Assembly: GCA_947478845.1 (NCBI GenBank)
Contig: CANJXC010000002.1
Coordinates: 288,767 to 352,766, forward strand
Reading direction: 5' to 3'
From: Spirochaetales bacterium
Lineage (GTDB): Bacteria; Spirochaetota; Spirochaetia; JABEVK01
Length of the DNA: 64,000 bases
Part shown: positions 31,605 through 40,581 of the stretch, piece after piece
Numbering within the stretch: the stretch's first letter is position 1
Layout of the letters: each line of letters starts with the position of its first letter
Translations under genes and position numbers: made by a program
The notes under the pieces: generated by a model
What the model saw: only the letters and a program-made list of their open reading frames with translations
What the model was told of the DNA's origin: nothing
Database searches by the model: none

Positions 31605-32609
31605 GTGGCAGGAAAAGCGGGAAGCACAATTTACGACGTGGCCGATAAAGCCGAAGTCAGCATCACTACCGTTTCCCGTTTTCTCAATTCTCCTGCCCTA
31701 GTGAATCAGGGTACTGCAGGAAAAATTCAGGATGCGATGGACGCCCTGGCCTATATCCCCCACGGAAACTCGGGCACGGCGGCTCAACGAAAGATTGGAC
31801 GGGTGGGGGTTCTGGCGCCTTTCTTTACCGCACCTTCGTTCGTTCAGCGTATCCAAGGTATGACGCAAGTCCTCAGGCAGGCCAATACCGAGCTTGTGGT
31901 GTATTCGGTCGACAATCCGGGGCAACTCGATGAGTACTTACAATCGGTTCCTTTCACCAAACGGCTCGACGGCCTGATTATCCTTTCCATGGCTCTGAGT
32001 GAGAAGCAGATTCACCGTTTAGAGCGTACGGCGATCCAGGTGGTTCTGGTGGAGCAGTCGCATCCCGGCTTCTCCTGCGTCGAAATCGACAATGTGCAGG
32101 GTGGAAGGCTTGCCGCAGAGTACGTGCTTCAGCGGGATCTCCTGCCTGTTGCCTTTGTGGGTGAGCAAACTGTGTCGCCCTTTTCGCTTCATCCGAGCGA
32201 CCTGCGATGGAAAGGATTTTCAGAGGTCCTTGCGGCTGCAGGCCATCCGGTTCACCCCGAGCATGTGGTCTTGGGCGAAGGAAAAGTTGAGGATGCCAGC
32301 CGGCTTGCGCTGCAGTTATTAAACAGGTCCCATCGCCCCCGCGCGGTGTTCGCCATGAGCGACTTGATGGCTATCGGGGTGCTTCGCTCCGCCCGTTCGC
32401 TGGGCCTGCAAGTCCCCCACGACCTCGCGATTCTCGGTTTTGATGACATTGAAGCCGCGAGTTGGATGGAGCTTTCTACCGTGAGTCAAAATCTGGAGGA
32501 ATCGGGGCGTCTGGCAGCTGAACTCCTGCTCGAGCGTATACGCGATCCTAAACTTTCCAAAAAACTGACACGTCTCGACTTAAAAATCATCGAAAGATCA
32601 ACCACTTAA
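31605..32609 (+). CDS. LacI family transcriptional regulator of the sugar operon
   Basis: 334 residues. N-terminal helix-turn-helix STIYDVADKAEVSITTVSRFLN is a textbook LacI reader head; the rest is a periplasmic-binding-protein-like sensor with RPRAVFAMSDLMAIGVLRSARSLG and LAILGFDDIEAASWMELSTV. GTG 31605 follows AAGGGGA at four bases. It directly precedes a sugar importer and an amylosucrase gene, so the effector is probably sucrose or a related sugar; this is inference from context. Two palindromes in its own leader are probable operators. Confidence 0.92.
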   Translation: MAGKAGSTIYDVADKAEVSITTVSRFLNSPALVNQGTAGKIQDAMDALAYIPHGNSGTAAQRKIGRVGVLAPFFTAPSFVQRIQGMTQVLRQANTELVVYSVDNPGQLDEYLQSVPFTKRLDGLIILSMALSEKQIHRLERTAIQVVLVEQSHPGFSCVEIDNVQGGRLAAEYVLQRDLLPVAFVGEQTVSPFSLHPSDLRWKGFSEVLAAAGHPVHPEHVVLGEGKVEDASRLALQLLNRSHRPRAVFAMSDLMAIGVLRSARSLGLQVPHDLAILGFDDIEAASWMELSTVSQNLEESGRLAAELLLERIRDPKLSKKLTRLDLKIIERSTT

Positions 32610-32633
32610 GGAGGTCAAAAACGCTTTTCCCGC

Positions 32634-32665
32634 GAGCCCAAGGCTCAAAAAGTATTATTTTGTTT
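32634..32665 (+). terminator. weak hairpin with T-rich tail between lacI-type gene and importer
   Basis: GAGCC-CAA-GGCTC (32634-32646) is followed by A and T runs. It could attenuate read-through from the regulator into the importer. TATTAT at 32653-32658 inside the tail is a possible -10 of a separate promoter, without a clear -35. Confidence 0.35.
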
Positions 32666-32685
32666 TTATTCCTAAGGAGGAATAT

Positions 32686-33915
32686 ATGAAGAAGTTTCTT
32701 GCTATCCTGGTAGCCCTTGCGGTTGCCACCACAGGTTTCGCCCAAGCGAAGCTGACTCTCATGCAGGGCAAGCCTGAGATCGACGCTGCGTTCAAGGCTT
32801 ATGCCGCCGTTTGGTCAAAGGCCAACAACGCGACCCTCACCATCAAGACCCTCGGCGGAACCAGCAACGCCATGGGTCCCCAGTTGAAGGCCGACTTTGC
32901 CGCCGGCTCCATGCCCGACATTTTCACCATTGAAGGACCCGAGGCTTACGCCGAGTGGGCCGCCGTCATTGCCGACCTTTCCGATCAACCGTGGGTTAAG
33001 AACACCTCGGTGGCCTTTAAGTCCGGCGGAAAAGTTTACGGCGCTCCGGTTGCTGTGGAAGGCTGGGGAATGGCCTACAACGCCGACATGCTCAAGACCG
33101 CCGGCATTGACCCCAAGACCCTGACCAACTACGCTGCCTACAAGGCAGCTTTTGCCAAGCTCGACGGCATGAAGGCAAAGCTGGGTGTCAACTCCGTGGT
33201 CTCGATGGCCGCTGCCATCGATATGGGCTGGGTTGTCGCTCACCATAACTTCAACTCCTACTTGTCCAACGGCTTGGCTTACGACGACAAGTCGGTCGCC
33301 AAGGACCTCGTGGCTGGCAAGGTAAACGCCAAGCGTCTGGCCGAATACGCCGACTGGGTGGAACTGCTGTTTCAGTATGCCGACAAGGCCGTTCTGACCA
33401 CAGGCAACTACGATGCTCAGGTCAACGCGTTCGCCACCGGAAAGGCTGTGTTCCTGCACCAAGGCAACTGGACCGACCCCAACATGAAGGCTGCTAATGC
33501 GACCTTTAAGATGGCCTTTGCCCCCCATGGTTCGATGTCGACCGCTACGGACGGTATCTTTGTCGCCGCCCCCTCGTACTACGCGGTCAACAAGGATTCC
33601 AAGAACGCCGCTCTGGCCAAGAAGTTCCTCAACGACATGATCACCACGACCGAAGGCCAGAAGTTCATGGTTCAGGACGCTGGAATGATTCCTGCGTACT
33701 CCAACGTCAAGCTTTCGCCCACCGGCCAGCTCTCGGCCTCGGTGCAGTCTTGGGCTGCCAGCGGCAAGATCTACGCCTGGAACCAAGGCCTGACCACCGG
33801 TGACTTCCGTGACAAGTCTTTGGCCCCGATCTACAACCAGTTTGCAAACGGCGCCATTAACAAGGCCAAGTTCATCGAACTGTTCACCACCGCCGTCGCT
33901 AATTACGGCAAGTAA
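32686..33915 (+). CDS. sugar ABC transporter substrate-binding protein (family 1)
   Basis: 409 residues with a signal peptide cut after GFAQA and no lipobox Cys. The fold is that of MalE-type family 1 binding proteins: FAAGSMPDIFTIEGPEAYAEWA, VYGAPVAVEGWGMAYNADM, and NAFATGKAVFLHQGNW. AAGGAGG lies eight bases before ATG 32686. Expected periplasmic, delivering a sugar (perhaps sucrose, given the amylosucrase at the operon end) to the two permeases. A long hairpin follows, a usual way to make more binding protein than permease. No ATPase gene is in this operon; a shared one elsewhere is likely. Confidence 0.9.
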   Translation: MKKFLAILVALAVATTGFAQAKLTLMQGKPEIDAAFKAYAAVWSKANNATLTIKTLGGTSNAMGPQLKADFAAGSMPDIFTIEGPEAYAEWAAVIADLSDQPWVKNTSVAFKSGGKVYGAPVAVEGWGMAYNADMLKTAGIDPKTLTNYAAYKAAFAKLDGMKAKLGVNSVVSMAAAIDMGWVVAHHNFNSYLSNGLAYDDKSVAKDLVAGKVNAKRLAEYADWVELLFQYADKAVLTTGNYDAQVNAFATGKAVFLHQGNWTDPNMKAANATFKMAFAPHGSMSTATDGIFVAAPSYYAVNKDSKNAALAKKFLNDMITTTEGQKFMVQDAGMIPAYSNVKLSPTGQLSASVQSWAASGKIYAWNQGLTTGDFRDKSLAPIYNQFANGAINKAKFIELFTTAVANYGK

Positions 33916-33920
33916 GAGCG

Positions 33921-33962
33921 AGGGGTTCTTCCGAGGTCTTGAGACCTTGGGGGAACCCCCCT
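33921..33962 (+). terminator. long hairpin between binding protein and permease genes
   Basis: GGGGTTC (33922-33928) pairs with GAACCCC (33953-33959), and AGGTC (33934-33938) with GACCT (33943-33947); the bases between also pair mostly, giving one long stem. No T run follows, so it probably protects the upstream mRNA or partly attenuates. Confidence 0.65.
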
Positions 33963-33997
33963 CCCTATTTTCAGAGCCCAAAAACAAGGGGATTTCC

Positions 33998-34918
33998 ATG
34001 AACAAAAAGAAAGAGAACAACGCCGTCTTCTGGGTCTTCGTGACTCCCGTGGTGTTTGCGTTTCTGCTGGTCGTCATCGTCCCCTTCTTTCTGGGAGTCT
34101 GGTACTCCTTCACCACCTGGACTTCTTCCGCCCGCGCCGGTGCAGGAACCCAGTTCGTGGGCCTAACGAACTACTTCAAGAGTTTCCAAGACGTGGCTTT
34201 CAGCTTCTCGTTCCTGATCACCTTCGGGTATACCCTGGTCAACATGGTGGCCATCAATTTCGTGGCTTTCGGGCTAGCGTTGCTTGTCACCAGCAAAATC
34301 AAGGGTCGCAACCTTTATCGCGTGGGTTTTTTCCTGCCCAACCTGATCGGAGGGCTCATCCTTGGTTACATTTGGCAATTCATTTTTAACAACGCCATTC
34401 CCGCTTTGGGGCACACGGTGCCCGGGTTGGAAGGCTTGGCAAAGCCAGAAAATCTTATTCTTGCCACCAATACAGGCGCCTTGATGGCCTTGGTCATCGT
34501 AGGTACGTGGCAGTATGCCGGCTACATCATGATGATCTACATCGCGGCCATCGAGAGCGTTCCCATGGAACTTCATGAGGCCGCACAAATCGACGGGGCC
34601 GGAGCGTGGTCTCGGATGATGAAGATCACTGTCCCCATGGCCGCCCAGGCCTTCACTGTGACCATGTTTCTCACTCTGGTGCAGTCTTTTAAGCAGTTTG
34701 ACGTCAACGTTTCGCTGACGGCAGGTGGCCCCTCCACCATGTTCGTAGGCAAACCAATCCTCGGAACCGAGCTGATAGCCCTCAACATTTATAACACGGC
34801 CTTTGTTTCCAACAACCTGGCCCAGGGTCAGGCTCGTGCTGTGATCTTTTTCGTCGTTCTGGCCCTAGTCGCCCTTATTCAGGTGTACCTAAACAAGAAA
34901 AAGGAGCTCGAACTGTGA
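33998..34918 (+). CDS. sugar ABC transporter permease, MalF-like
   Basis: 306 residues, six helices, with the EAA loop ESVPMELHEAAQIDGAGAWSRMMKITVPM that docks the ATPase. ATG 33998 is preceded by AAGGGGA at five bases and fits the cytoplasmic N-terminus NKKKENNAVFW. The stop overlaps the GTG of the next permease. Partner of the following gene in the inner-membrane channel. Confidence 0.92.
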   Translation: MNKKKENNAVFWVFVTPVVFAFLLVVIVPFFLGVWYSFTTWTSSARAGAGTQFVGLTNYFKSFQDVAFSFSFLITFGYTLVNMVAINFVAFGLALLVTSKIKGRNLYRVGFFLPNLIGGLILGYIWQFIFNNAIPALGHTVPGLEGLAKPENLILATNTGALMALVIVGTWQYAGYIMMIYIAAIESVPMELHEAAQIDGAGAWSRMMKITVPMAAQAFTVTMFLTLVQSFKQFDVNVSLTAGGPSTMFVGKPILGTELIALNIYNTAFVSNNLAQGQARAVIFFVVLALVALIQVYLNKKKELEL

Positions 34919-35775
34919 AACTCGCCCTCAAACCCGGGTTACTTCTGGTGGAGGTGCTTGCCGCCGGTCTGTTTCTTTTGTTTCTGTCACCCTTCTTTTT
35001 GGTGCTCATCAACTCGGCGAAGACGGCCTTCGAAGTCACCAACACACCGATGTCGTGGCCCGACAACTGGGGCAACCTTGCCACCAACTCGGTATCGATC
35101 TGGACCAACACAACCATACAGTACCAGTCGTCCTTCTTCAGTTCGTTCTTGATCACCGTGCTTTCGCTCGGTGCTCTCAACTTGCTGTCCTCTCAAGCGG
35201 CCTGGGCTCTGGTGCGCACGAAGACCAAAACCTCCTCGTTTATCTTCTTCATGTTTGTGGCGGCCATGGTCATCCCGTTCCAAATTGTCATGTTTCCGCT
35301 GCTGAGCTGGTTTCGAGCCATCACTGTTTTCACTGGCCTTGACCTGCTTCGCTCTTACCAAGGGATCGTTTTGGCCTACCTGGGCTTCGGTGTCAGCCTC
35401 TCGATCTTCATGTTCCATGGCTTCATCAAGAGCATCCCGCTGGAACTGGAGGAAGCCGCTACCATCGACGGTTGCCGTAAGCACGAGACCTTCTTCCGCA
35501 TTATCTTTCCCATTTTGAAGCCCATCCATGCTACGGTTTTGGTGCTGAACGGAATCTGGATCTGGAACGATTACCTGTTGCCTCTCCTGGTGCTCGGCAA
35601 GGGCAACGATATCCAAACCATCCCCGTCGCGGTGTCCAATTTTGCGGGCACCTTCGTAAAACAGTGGGACCTGATTTTGACCGCCATCCTTTTGGCTATG
35701 ATTCCCGTGGTTGTCTTTTTCCTGTTCGCGCAAAGGTTCATCGTGAGGGGAATGGTCGCAGGGTCGATCAAGTGA
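34915..35775 (+). CDS. sugar ABC transporter permease, MalG-like
   Basis: 286 residues, six helices, EAA loop KSIPLELEEAATIDGCRKHETFFRIIFPI. GTG 34915 overlaps the previous stop (GTGA). Its own stop overlaps the GTG of the amylosucrase gene, tying import and metabolism together. Confidence 0.92.
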   Translation: MKLALKPGLLLVEVLAAGLFLLFLSPFFLVLINSAKTAFEVTNTPMSWPDNWGNLATNSVSIWTNTTIQYQSSFFSSFLITVLSLGALNLLSSQAAWALVRTKTKTSSFIFFMFVAAMVIPFQIVMFPLLSWFRAITVFTGLDLLRSYQGIVLAYLGFGVSLSIFMFHGFIKSIPLELEEAATIDGCRKHETFFRIIFPILKPIHATVLVLNGIWIWNDYLLPLLVLGKGNDIQTIPVAVSNFAGTFVKQWDLILTAILLAMIPVVVFFLFAQRFIVRGMVAGSIK

Positions 35776-37655
35776 CCTTGGAAAGGACCATCCTGCTGGG
35801 TTTGGAATCTCTGGGCCTCACCGGCCATCGCGACTGGGCCGAGTTTGCTCCACGGCTCGAGGCCCAGTGGGAGGGCCTCTCTCGTCGCTTCAGCCAGCTC
35901 TACGGGCACTTGCCCGACGCGCAAGAACAGTTGGAGCAGTTGATAGCCGAAGCCTTCTCCTCCTGGCGGTCTCGTCCGGAAGAGCTGCGCGACCGCGACC
36001 GCAGACGTCCTCCCTCCAGCCTTTGGTTTCAAAGCCAAGAGCAGGTGGGCGCCGTGGCCTATGTGGATCGCTGGGCCGGCTCGTTCCGCGCCATCGAGGG
36101 GCGCATTCCCTACCTCAAAGAACTCGGGGTCACTTACCTCCACCTTATGCCTTTCTTCTTGGCCCCCGAGGACGGCGACGGTGGCTATGCGGTGAGCAGT
36201 TACCGGCACTCCGACCCTCGGCTAGGCACCATGGACGACCTTCAGCATTTGGCCCACGTGCTGGAGAAAGAAGGAATTGTTCTGGTTGCCGACTTTGTGT
36301 TTAACCACACGAGCGACGAGCACGAATGGGCCCGGAAGGCTCGGAAAGGCGAGGCTTTCTACCAGAGTTTCTACTGGCTGTTCGAGCACCAGCAGGAAAC
36401 TGAACCCTGGCAGGCGGGACTTCGCGACATTTTCCCCGAAACCCGCAAAGGCTCGTTTACTTGGGACCCCAAAATGGCGAAATGGGTGTGGACAACCTTC
36501 AACAACTTTCAGTGGGACCTCAACTATGCAAATCCCGAGGTGTTGCGCGCCATGGCCCGGGAAATGACAAGCTTGGCCAACCGTGGCCTGGGAGTGCTGC
36601 GCCTGGACGCTGTGGCTTTCGTTTGGAAGAAGAGAGGCACCAACTGTGAAAACTTACCCGAAGCCCACACCCTGATCCAAATTTTTCAGGCCGTGGCTCG
36701 ATTGGCCTGCCCTTCGCTGCTGTTCAAAAGCGAAGCCATTGTCCATCCCGATGACATTGCCCGCTACATCAGCCCCGCCGAATGCCAATTGAGCTACAAC
36801 CCCTTGCTCATGGCTGAACTTTGGGAGGCCAGCGCCACAAAAGAGGTCAAACTGCTCGAACTTTCGATGAAAAAGCGACATCAACTGGCACCCGGAACCT
36901 CTTGGGTGAACTATGTGCGATGCCATGACGACATCGGCTGGACCTTTGCCGACGAGGATGCCGCCGAGTTGGGCATCAACGGCTACGACCACAGGCAGTT
37001 TCTCAACAAGTTTTACACCGGCGACTTTCCAGGAACCTTCAGCAAGGGTGTAGGCTTCCAGTTCAACCCCATTACCCTAGACCGCCGCATCTGCGGTTCG
37101 GCGGCCAGCCTCGCTGGAATCGAGAAAGCGCGCTTGGACAAGGATAACGAAGCGCTGGAAAGAGGTCTGCGACGGCTTACTCTCCTCTATGGCATCGCCT
37201 TTAGTGCCGGAGGAATTCCTTTGCTTTACTTGGGAGACGAATGGGGGGCCGAGAACTGGTATGGCTATGAAAACCAATCCACGATGGCCAAAGATAGCCG
37301 ATGGGTGCAGAGGCCTGCCTGGAACCAAGCCGAGTTCGACTCCCGTCATAACCGGCTTACCGTCGCTGGAAGGGTGTTTGAGCAAATGGTCCGGCTGTCC
37401 CGTCAGCGCAAGGCCCATGCGGTTTTTGGAACCCAGGCGGTCGAGGTGCTTTTCAGCGGACACCCGTCCGTGCTGGCCTTCCGCAAAGCTCTAGGCAACC
37501 AGAGGCTCACGGTGGTGGGCAATTTTGGCGAGTCGGGAGTTGGGGTTAGGTTGGGAGCCTCGGGCCGCGACCTGCTCAGCCCGTTGGTGCAGCAAGCTGA
37601 CCAGATCCTAGAATTGCCGGCCTGCGGGTTGGTTTGGCTGTACGAAGAGACCTAA
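35772..37655 (+). CDS. amylosucrase (GH13), cytoplasmic
   Basis: 627 residues, close to the 636 of Neisseria polysaccharea amylosucrase. Catalytic residues line up at a constant offset of seven with that enzyme: Asp279 (LRLDAVAF, nucleophile), Glu321 (FKSEAIV, acid/base) and Asp386 (CHDDIGWTF, transition-state). The N-terminal helical domain (1-~85) is present and there is no signal peptide. The enzyme makes an alpha-1,4-glucan and fructose from sucrose. GTG 35772 overlaps the permease stop (GTGA); TTG 35778 is an alternative. With the importer it suggests uptake of sucrose and storage as glycogen-like glucan. Other GH13_4 activities (sucrose hydrolase) cannot be excluded. Confidence 0.93.
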   Translation: MTLERTILLGLESLGLTGHRDWAEFAPRLEAQWEGLSRRFSQLYGHLPDAQEQLEQLIAEAFSSWRSRPEELRDRDRRRPPSSLWFQSQEQVGAVAYVDRWAGSFRAIEGRIPYLKELGVTYLHLMPFFLAPEDGDGGYAVSSYRHSDPRLGTMDDLQHLAHVLEKEGIVLVADFVFNHTSDEHEWARKARKGEAFYQSFYWLFEHQQETEPWQAGLRDIFPETRKGSFTWDPKMAKWVWTTFNNFQWDLNYANPEVLRAMAREMTSLANRGLGVLRLDAVAFVWKKRGTNCENLPEAHTLIQIFQAVARLACPSLLFKSEAIVHPDDIARYISPAECQLSYNPLLMAELWEASATKEVKLLELSMKKRHQLAPGTSWVNYVRCHDDIGWTFADEDAAELGINGYDHRQFLNKFYTGDFPGTFSKGVGFQFNPITLDRRICGSAASLAGIEKARLDKDNEALERGLRRLTLLYGIAFSAGGIPLLYLGDEWGAENWYGYENQSTMAKDSRWVQRPAWNQAEFDSRHNRLTVAGRVFEQMVRLSRQRKAHAVFGTQAVEVLFSGHPSVLAFRKALGNQRLTVVGNFGESGVGVRLGASGRDLLSPLVQQADQILELPACGLVWLYEET

Positions 37656-37669
37656 GCCGGCAAGAAAGC

Positions 37670-38542
37670 TTAGCGCAGTCCACTGAGAATCAGAATTTCA
37701 GGCCGGTATTCGAAGTGGATGGTGTCAAAAAGCATCCACTTGCCGCCCCACACCCAGCCTTCGTCCTCAAACGCGGTCACTACCGCGTCAGGGGGAAGCC
37801 ACCTCTGTTGCCAGGTCCACTTGTACCAGTGCTTGAGTTCGGAAGCCGCCCACAGCCAATAAACGGCCCGGCCGCCAAAACTGTTGGGAATCAAGTCGAT
37901 GGCGGTGCCATAGGCATGGTTGCTTCGGCTTTCGGTTCCGGCAATATTTCGCCAATTGAAGCCTTCCAGCCGCGACAGATTTTTCAAAAAGGTTGCCAGA
38001 GCCTCATTGGTGCTAGCCTGCTCCTTCAAGACCGTCTCAATGCGTTTGAGCGAAGCTACGACGTCTTGATGCATGGTCACCTGGTGGCCGAAGAGCTGAA
38101 GGTGAACCATCCTGTCGTCGGCCTGATTCAGGCTGTGGATACGCCACAGGGTATCAAAGAAGGCCGCGTTACGCAGAACGTTGGCTTTCTTGCGCTCTGC
38201 GAGAAGAGCTTCCACGGCCAACTCCTTTTCTCGGGTCCAAAGAGCTACCTCGGGTGCGGTCGCCGGATACTCGTAAAACGGCTGGGGAGCATAACTAATC
38301 CATTTTTTGCTGAGCGGGCGCAGAAGAAGCCTGCCGTTGGCCCAGCAGAACTCCTGGTCGCGAAAGGTGAACCACCAGTCGCCGTTTGTGCTGGCGATAT
38401 TGCTCAGCAACCCCGGGTAGGCCGCTTTGAGGGCCTCAAGGACAACTGGCGGGCTGAAAGGTTTTCCCAGCGGTTCGGCATTGGTTTGTGCCCAAGCAAC
38501 CCCACCCCCGGTACCGGACAAAACTACCAGCAACAAGGACAC
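37670..38542 (-). CDS. M15-family peptidase (D-Ala-D-Ala carboxypeptidase-like), exported
   Basis: 290 residues from a GTG, with a hydrophobic N-terminus ending VAWAQ that looks like a signal peptide; no in-frame ATG lies nearer. Zinc site of the M15/VanY family: SRSNHAYGTAID (His209, Asp216) and WGGKWMLFDTIHFEY (His276). It should cut D-Ala or peptide bonds in peptidoglycan in the periplasm. It lies 19 bp after the TPR gene at the end of an eight-gene operon. The region between (about residues 100-190) is a long helical insert that I do not recognise. Confidence 0.85.
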   Translation of the reverse strand: MSLLLVVLSGTGGGVAWAQTNAEPLGKPFSPPVVLEALKAAYPGLLSNIASTNGDWWFTFRDQEFCWANGRLLLRPLSKKWISYAPQPFYEYPATAPEVALWTREKELAVEALLAERKKANVLRNAAFFDTLWRIHSLNQADDRMVHLQLFGHQVTMHQDVVASLKRIETVLKEQASTNEALATFLKNLSRLEGFNWRNIAGTESRSNHAYGTAIDLIPNSFGGRAVYWLWAASELKHWYKWTWQQRWLPPDAVVTAFEDEGWVWGGKWMLFDTIHFEYRPEILILSGLR

Positions 38543-38561
38543 GCAAGCTTGTTTCAGGGGT

Positions 38562-39695
38562 TCATCTCAGGCGGGCCATGAGGTCGTTGATATAGGGATT
38601 ATTCTGGCCGCGCTTTTGAAACTCGGTCAAGATCCGCCTGGCTTCGTCTTTCTGTCCTAGGGCTAGGTAGCATTCTGCTAATTCCTGATAGAGGCGCTGG
38701 TTACCACTGTCGTTGTTCAAGACGCCGTTAAGAGTATCGAGGGCTGCGGTGTAGTCTTTGCGTGCTTTTTGGAGCAGTGCCAGTCCTAGAACCGCGTATT
38801 GATCGTACTCAATTTTGAGGGCAGCTCTGTAATTTATTTCGGCTTCATCGAGGCGATCAAGCGCCCTCAGGGAATCACCGGCCCGGGTGAGAATCACTTT
38901 GTTGTTCGGGTCGAGGGAAAGCAATTTGTTCCAAGTGTCTAGCGCTTCCTGGCTCCGGTTGAGGCCACGGTAGCAGTCGGCAAGGCCAAAAAGCGCGTAG
39001 AAGTTCTCGGGATGCTCGTCCAACGCACGCAGGAAGTAGGGAATCCCCTTTTCAAAGCTCTTGAGCTTGCGGTGACAGTTTCCCAGCGAAGTGAGCACCC
39101 GGATGTCAACGCCCTTGGGGTCGAGGTGTTCCATGCGTTCCCAGCAGCGCAGAGCCTCACGGTAATCCTTGAAGTCGAAATAAAGGTGACCCAAGCCAAT
39201 CAAGGTATAGGGGTTATCGGGTTCAAGTTGGAGAACCTTGAGGTAGGTCGACTTCGAGCCTTGGAAGTTCCTCACCTTGCGGAAAGCGTCCCCAACGCGG
39301 GTCAATACCGTGATGTTGTCTGCATCGTGTTCCAGATACTTCTGCCAGATTTCCAAGGCCTTCTGGAAGATTCCCATGGCTTTGTAGGAGTCCGCGAGAC
39401 CAAACAGGGCATAATTGTTTCCTGGGCTGACGCGAAGGCAATCTTGGTAATAGCCTGTAGCCCGTTCGTAGTCACCCCGTTTGCGGCAGAGGTCGCCAAG
39501 GCCCACCAAGGCATAGTTGTTGTGAGCGTCCAAGGCCAGAAGTTCGGTAAACAAGTCTTGGGCCTCGTCGAGAAGTCCATCCCTCAACGCGAGGTAACCT
39601 TTCTTGGAAAGGGTGCTCAGAGGGTCGTCACCAACCGGCAGATCCAGGCCATAGGGGCCGGGCCCGGGAAACCCCTCAAAATCGGCAGAGTTCAT
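38562..39695 (-). CDS. tetratricopeptide repeat protein
   Basis: 377 residues. After a Gly/Pro-rich start, about nine to ten TPR units run from residue 30 to the end, e.g. NNYALVGLGDLCRKRGDY, NNYALFGLADSYKAMGIF and NFYALFGLADCYRGLNRS. No signal peptide, so probably a cytoplasmic protein-protein scaffold. ATG 39695 overlaps the preceding stop (ATGA). Partners unknown; the small gene before it is its most likely companion. Confidence 0.88.
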   Translation of the reverse strand: MNSADFEGFPGPGPYGLDLPVGDDPLSTLSKKGYLALRDGLLDEAQDLFTELLALDAHNNYALVGLGDLCRKRGDYERATGYYQDCLRVSPGNNYALFGLADSYKAMGIFQKALEIWQKYLEHDADNITVLTRVGDAFRKVRNFQGSKSTYLKVLQLEPDNPYTLIGLGHLYFDFKDYREALRCWERMEHLDPKGVDIRVLTSLGNCHRKLKSFEKGIPYFLRALDEHPENFYALFGLADCYRGLNRSQEALDTWNKLLSLDPNNKVILTRAGDSLRALDRLDEAEINYRAALKIEYDQYAVLGLALLQKARKDYTAALDTLNGVLNNDSGNQRLYQELAECYLALGQKDEARRILTEFQKRGQNNPYINDLMARLR

Positions 39696-40000
39696 GGAGA
39701 GAGCCAGTTCCTCAACACAGTAGTCAGCTTAACCATCATCGCTTCCGCCTGCGGTGCGGCAGGGGCTAGCTTGTACATCTGGAAAGCCGAAAGATAGTCC
39801 TTGTTTTTCACGTAATAATCACCCATGCGGACCATACCATCGGTATACAAGGTTGAAACAAAGATCTTTTTCGCTTGCTCGAACTCTCCGCGGGAGAACA
39901 GTTCGTTTCCCTTACGAATCAATTGTACCTTCAGGTCAGAGGGAAGCGCCGGAGTTTTGGGTCTCGTGGTTTTGAGAAATCCTTCAGCAGGTATTTCCAT
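39692..40000 (-). CDS. small helical protein, probable companion of the TPR protein
   Basis: 102 residues, no signal peptide. Residues ~28-85 look like one to two TPR-like helical pairs (RKGNELFSRGEFEQAKKIFVSTLY; MGDYYVKNKDYLSAFQMYKLA). It starts on the last base of the hisB stop (TAATG) and overlaps the TPR gene by 4 bp. Unknown function; such tight coupling suggests it works with the TPR protein. Confidence 0.65.
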   Translation of the reverse strand: MEIPAEGFLKTTRPKTPALPSDLKVQLIRKGNELFSRGEFEQAKKIFVSTLYTDGMVRMGDYYVKNKDYLSAFQMYKLAPAAPQAEAMMVKLTTVLRNWLSP

Positions 40001-40581
40001 TACAACACTCCCTTGGTCGAGGGTACCTGTCCATCTTCACGGCGCCCATAGGCCTGCGCCAGAGCCTTGCCAAGGGCCTTAAAGAGGGCTTCCGCCATGT
40101 GGTGTCCGTTCTCGCCGTAGCGGCAGTTGGCGTGCAAATTGATGCGGGCATTGTTGGCCAAGGCAATGACAAACTCGCGCACCAGCGAGAGATCAAAGGT
40201 GCCCGCGTGCGTTTGGGGGAACTCGGCGTTGTAGACCCAGTAGGCGCGTCCGCAAACGTCGATCACCGCCTCGGAAAGAGCTTCGTCCATCGGAATTGTA
40301 CAAGCACCGAAGCGAATCAGCGCCCCGCGATCTTTTTGGCTCCTCCACAGGGCGTCACCCAAGACGATTCCGGTGTCTTCCACCAAATGGTGAGGATCCA
40401 CCTCCAAATCTCCTTGGGCTTCAACTTCTAGAAAAAAACCACCGTGGAAGGCCAAAGCGTTCAGCATATGATCAAAAAAAGGCAAGCCGGTAGACAACCG
40501 GGGAGCAACATGGCTATCGAGATCTAGTACCAGGTGAATGCGGGTTTCTTTTGTGTTTCGGTCTACAGTAATGGCACTCAT
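40000..40581 (-). CDS. hisB: imidazoleglycerol-phosphate dehydratase
   Basis: 193 residues, the length of single-function HisB. Metal-binding motifs: FFDHMLNALAFHGGF (family DHMLxxxxxHG), DPHHLVEDTGIVLGDAL, and YGENGHHMAEALFKALGKAL (family HHxxEaxFKa). It dehydrates imidazole-glycerol phosphate in histidine synthesis, manganese-dependent. Start overlaps the hisG stop (ATGA). The other his genes besides hisZ and hisG are not in the window. Confidence 0.96.
   Translation of the reverse strand: MSAITVDRNTKETRIHLVLDLDSHVAPRLSTGLPFFDHMLNALAFHGGFFLEVEAQGDLEVDPHHLVEDTGIVLGDALWRSQKDRGALIRFGACTIPMDEALSEAVIDVCGRAYWVYNAEFPQTHAGTFDLSLVREFVIALANNARINLHANCRYGENGHHMAEALFKALGKALAQAYGRREDGQVPSTKGVL

Noticed and set aside
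32815..34116. 433-codon minus-strand ORF
   Set aside because: Antisense to the sugar-binding protein and start of the permease; no family features; a result of strong codon bias.
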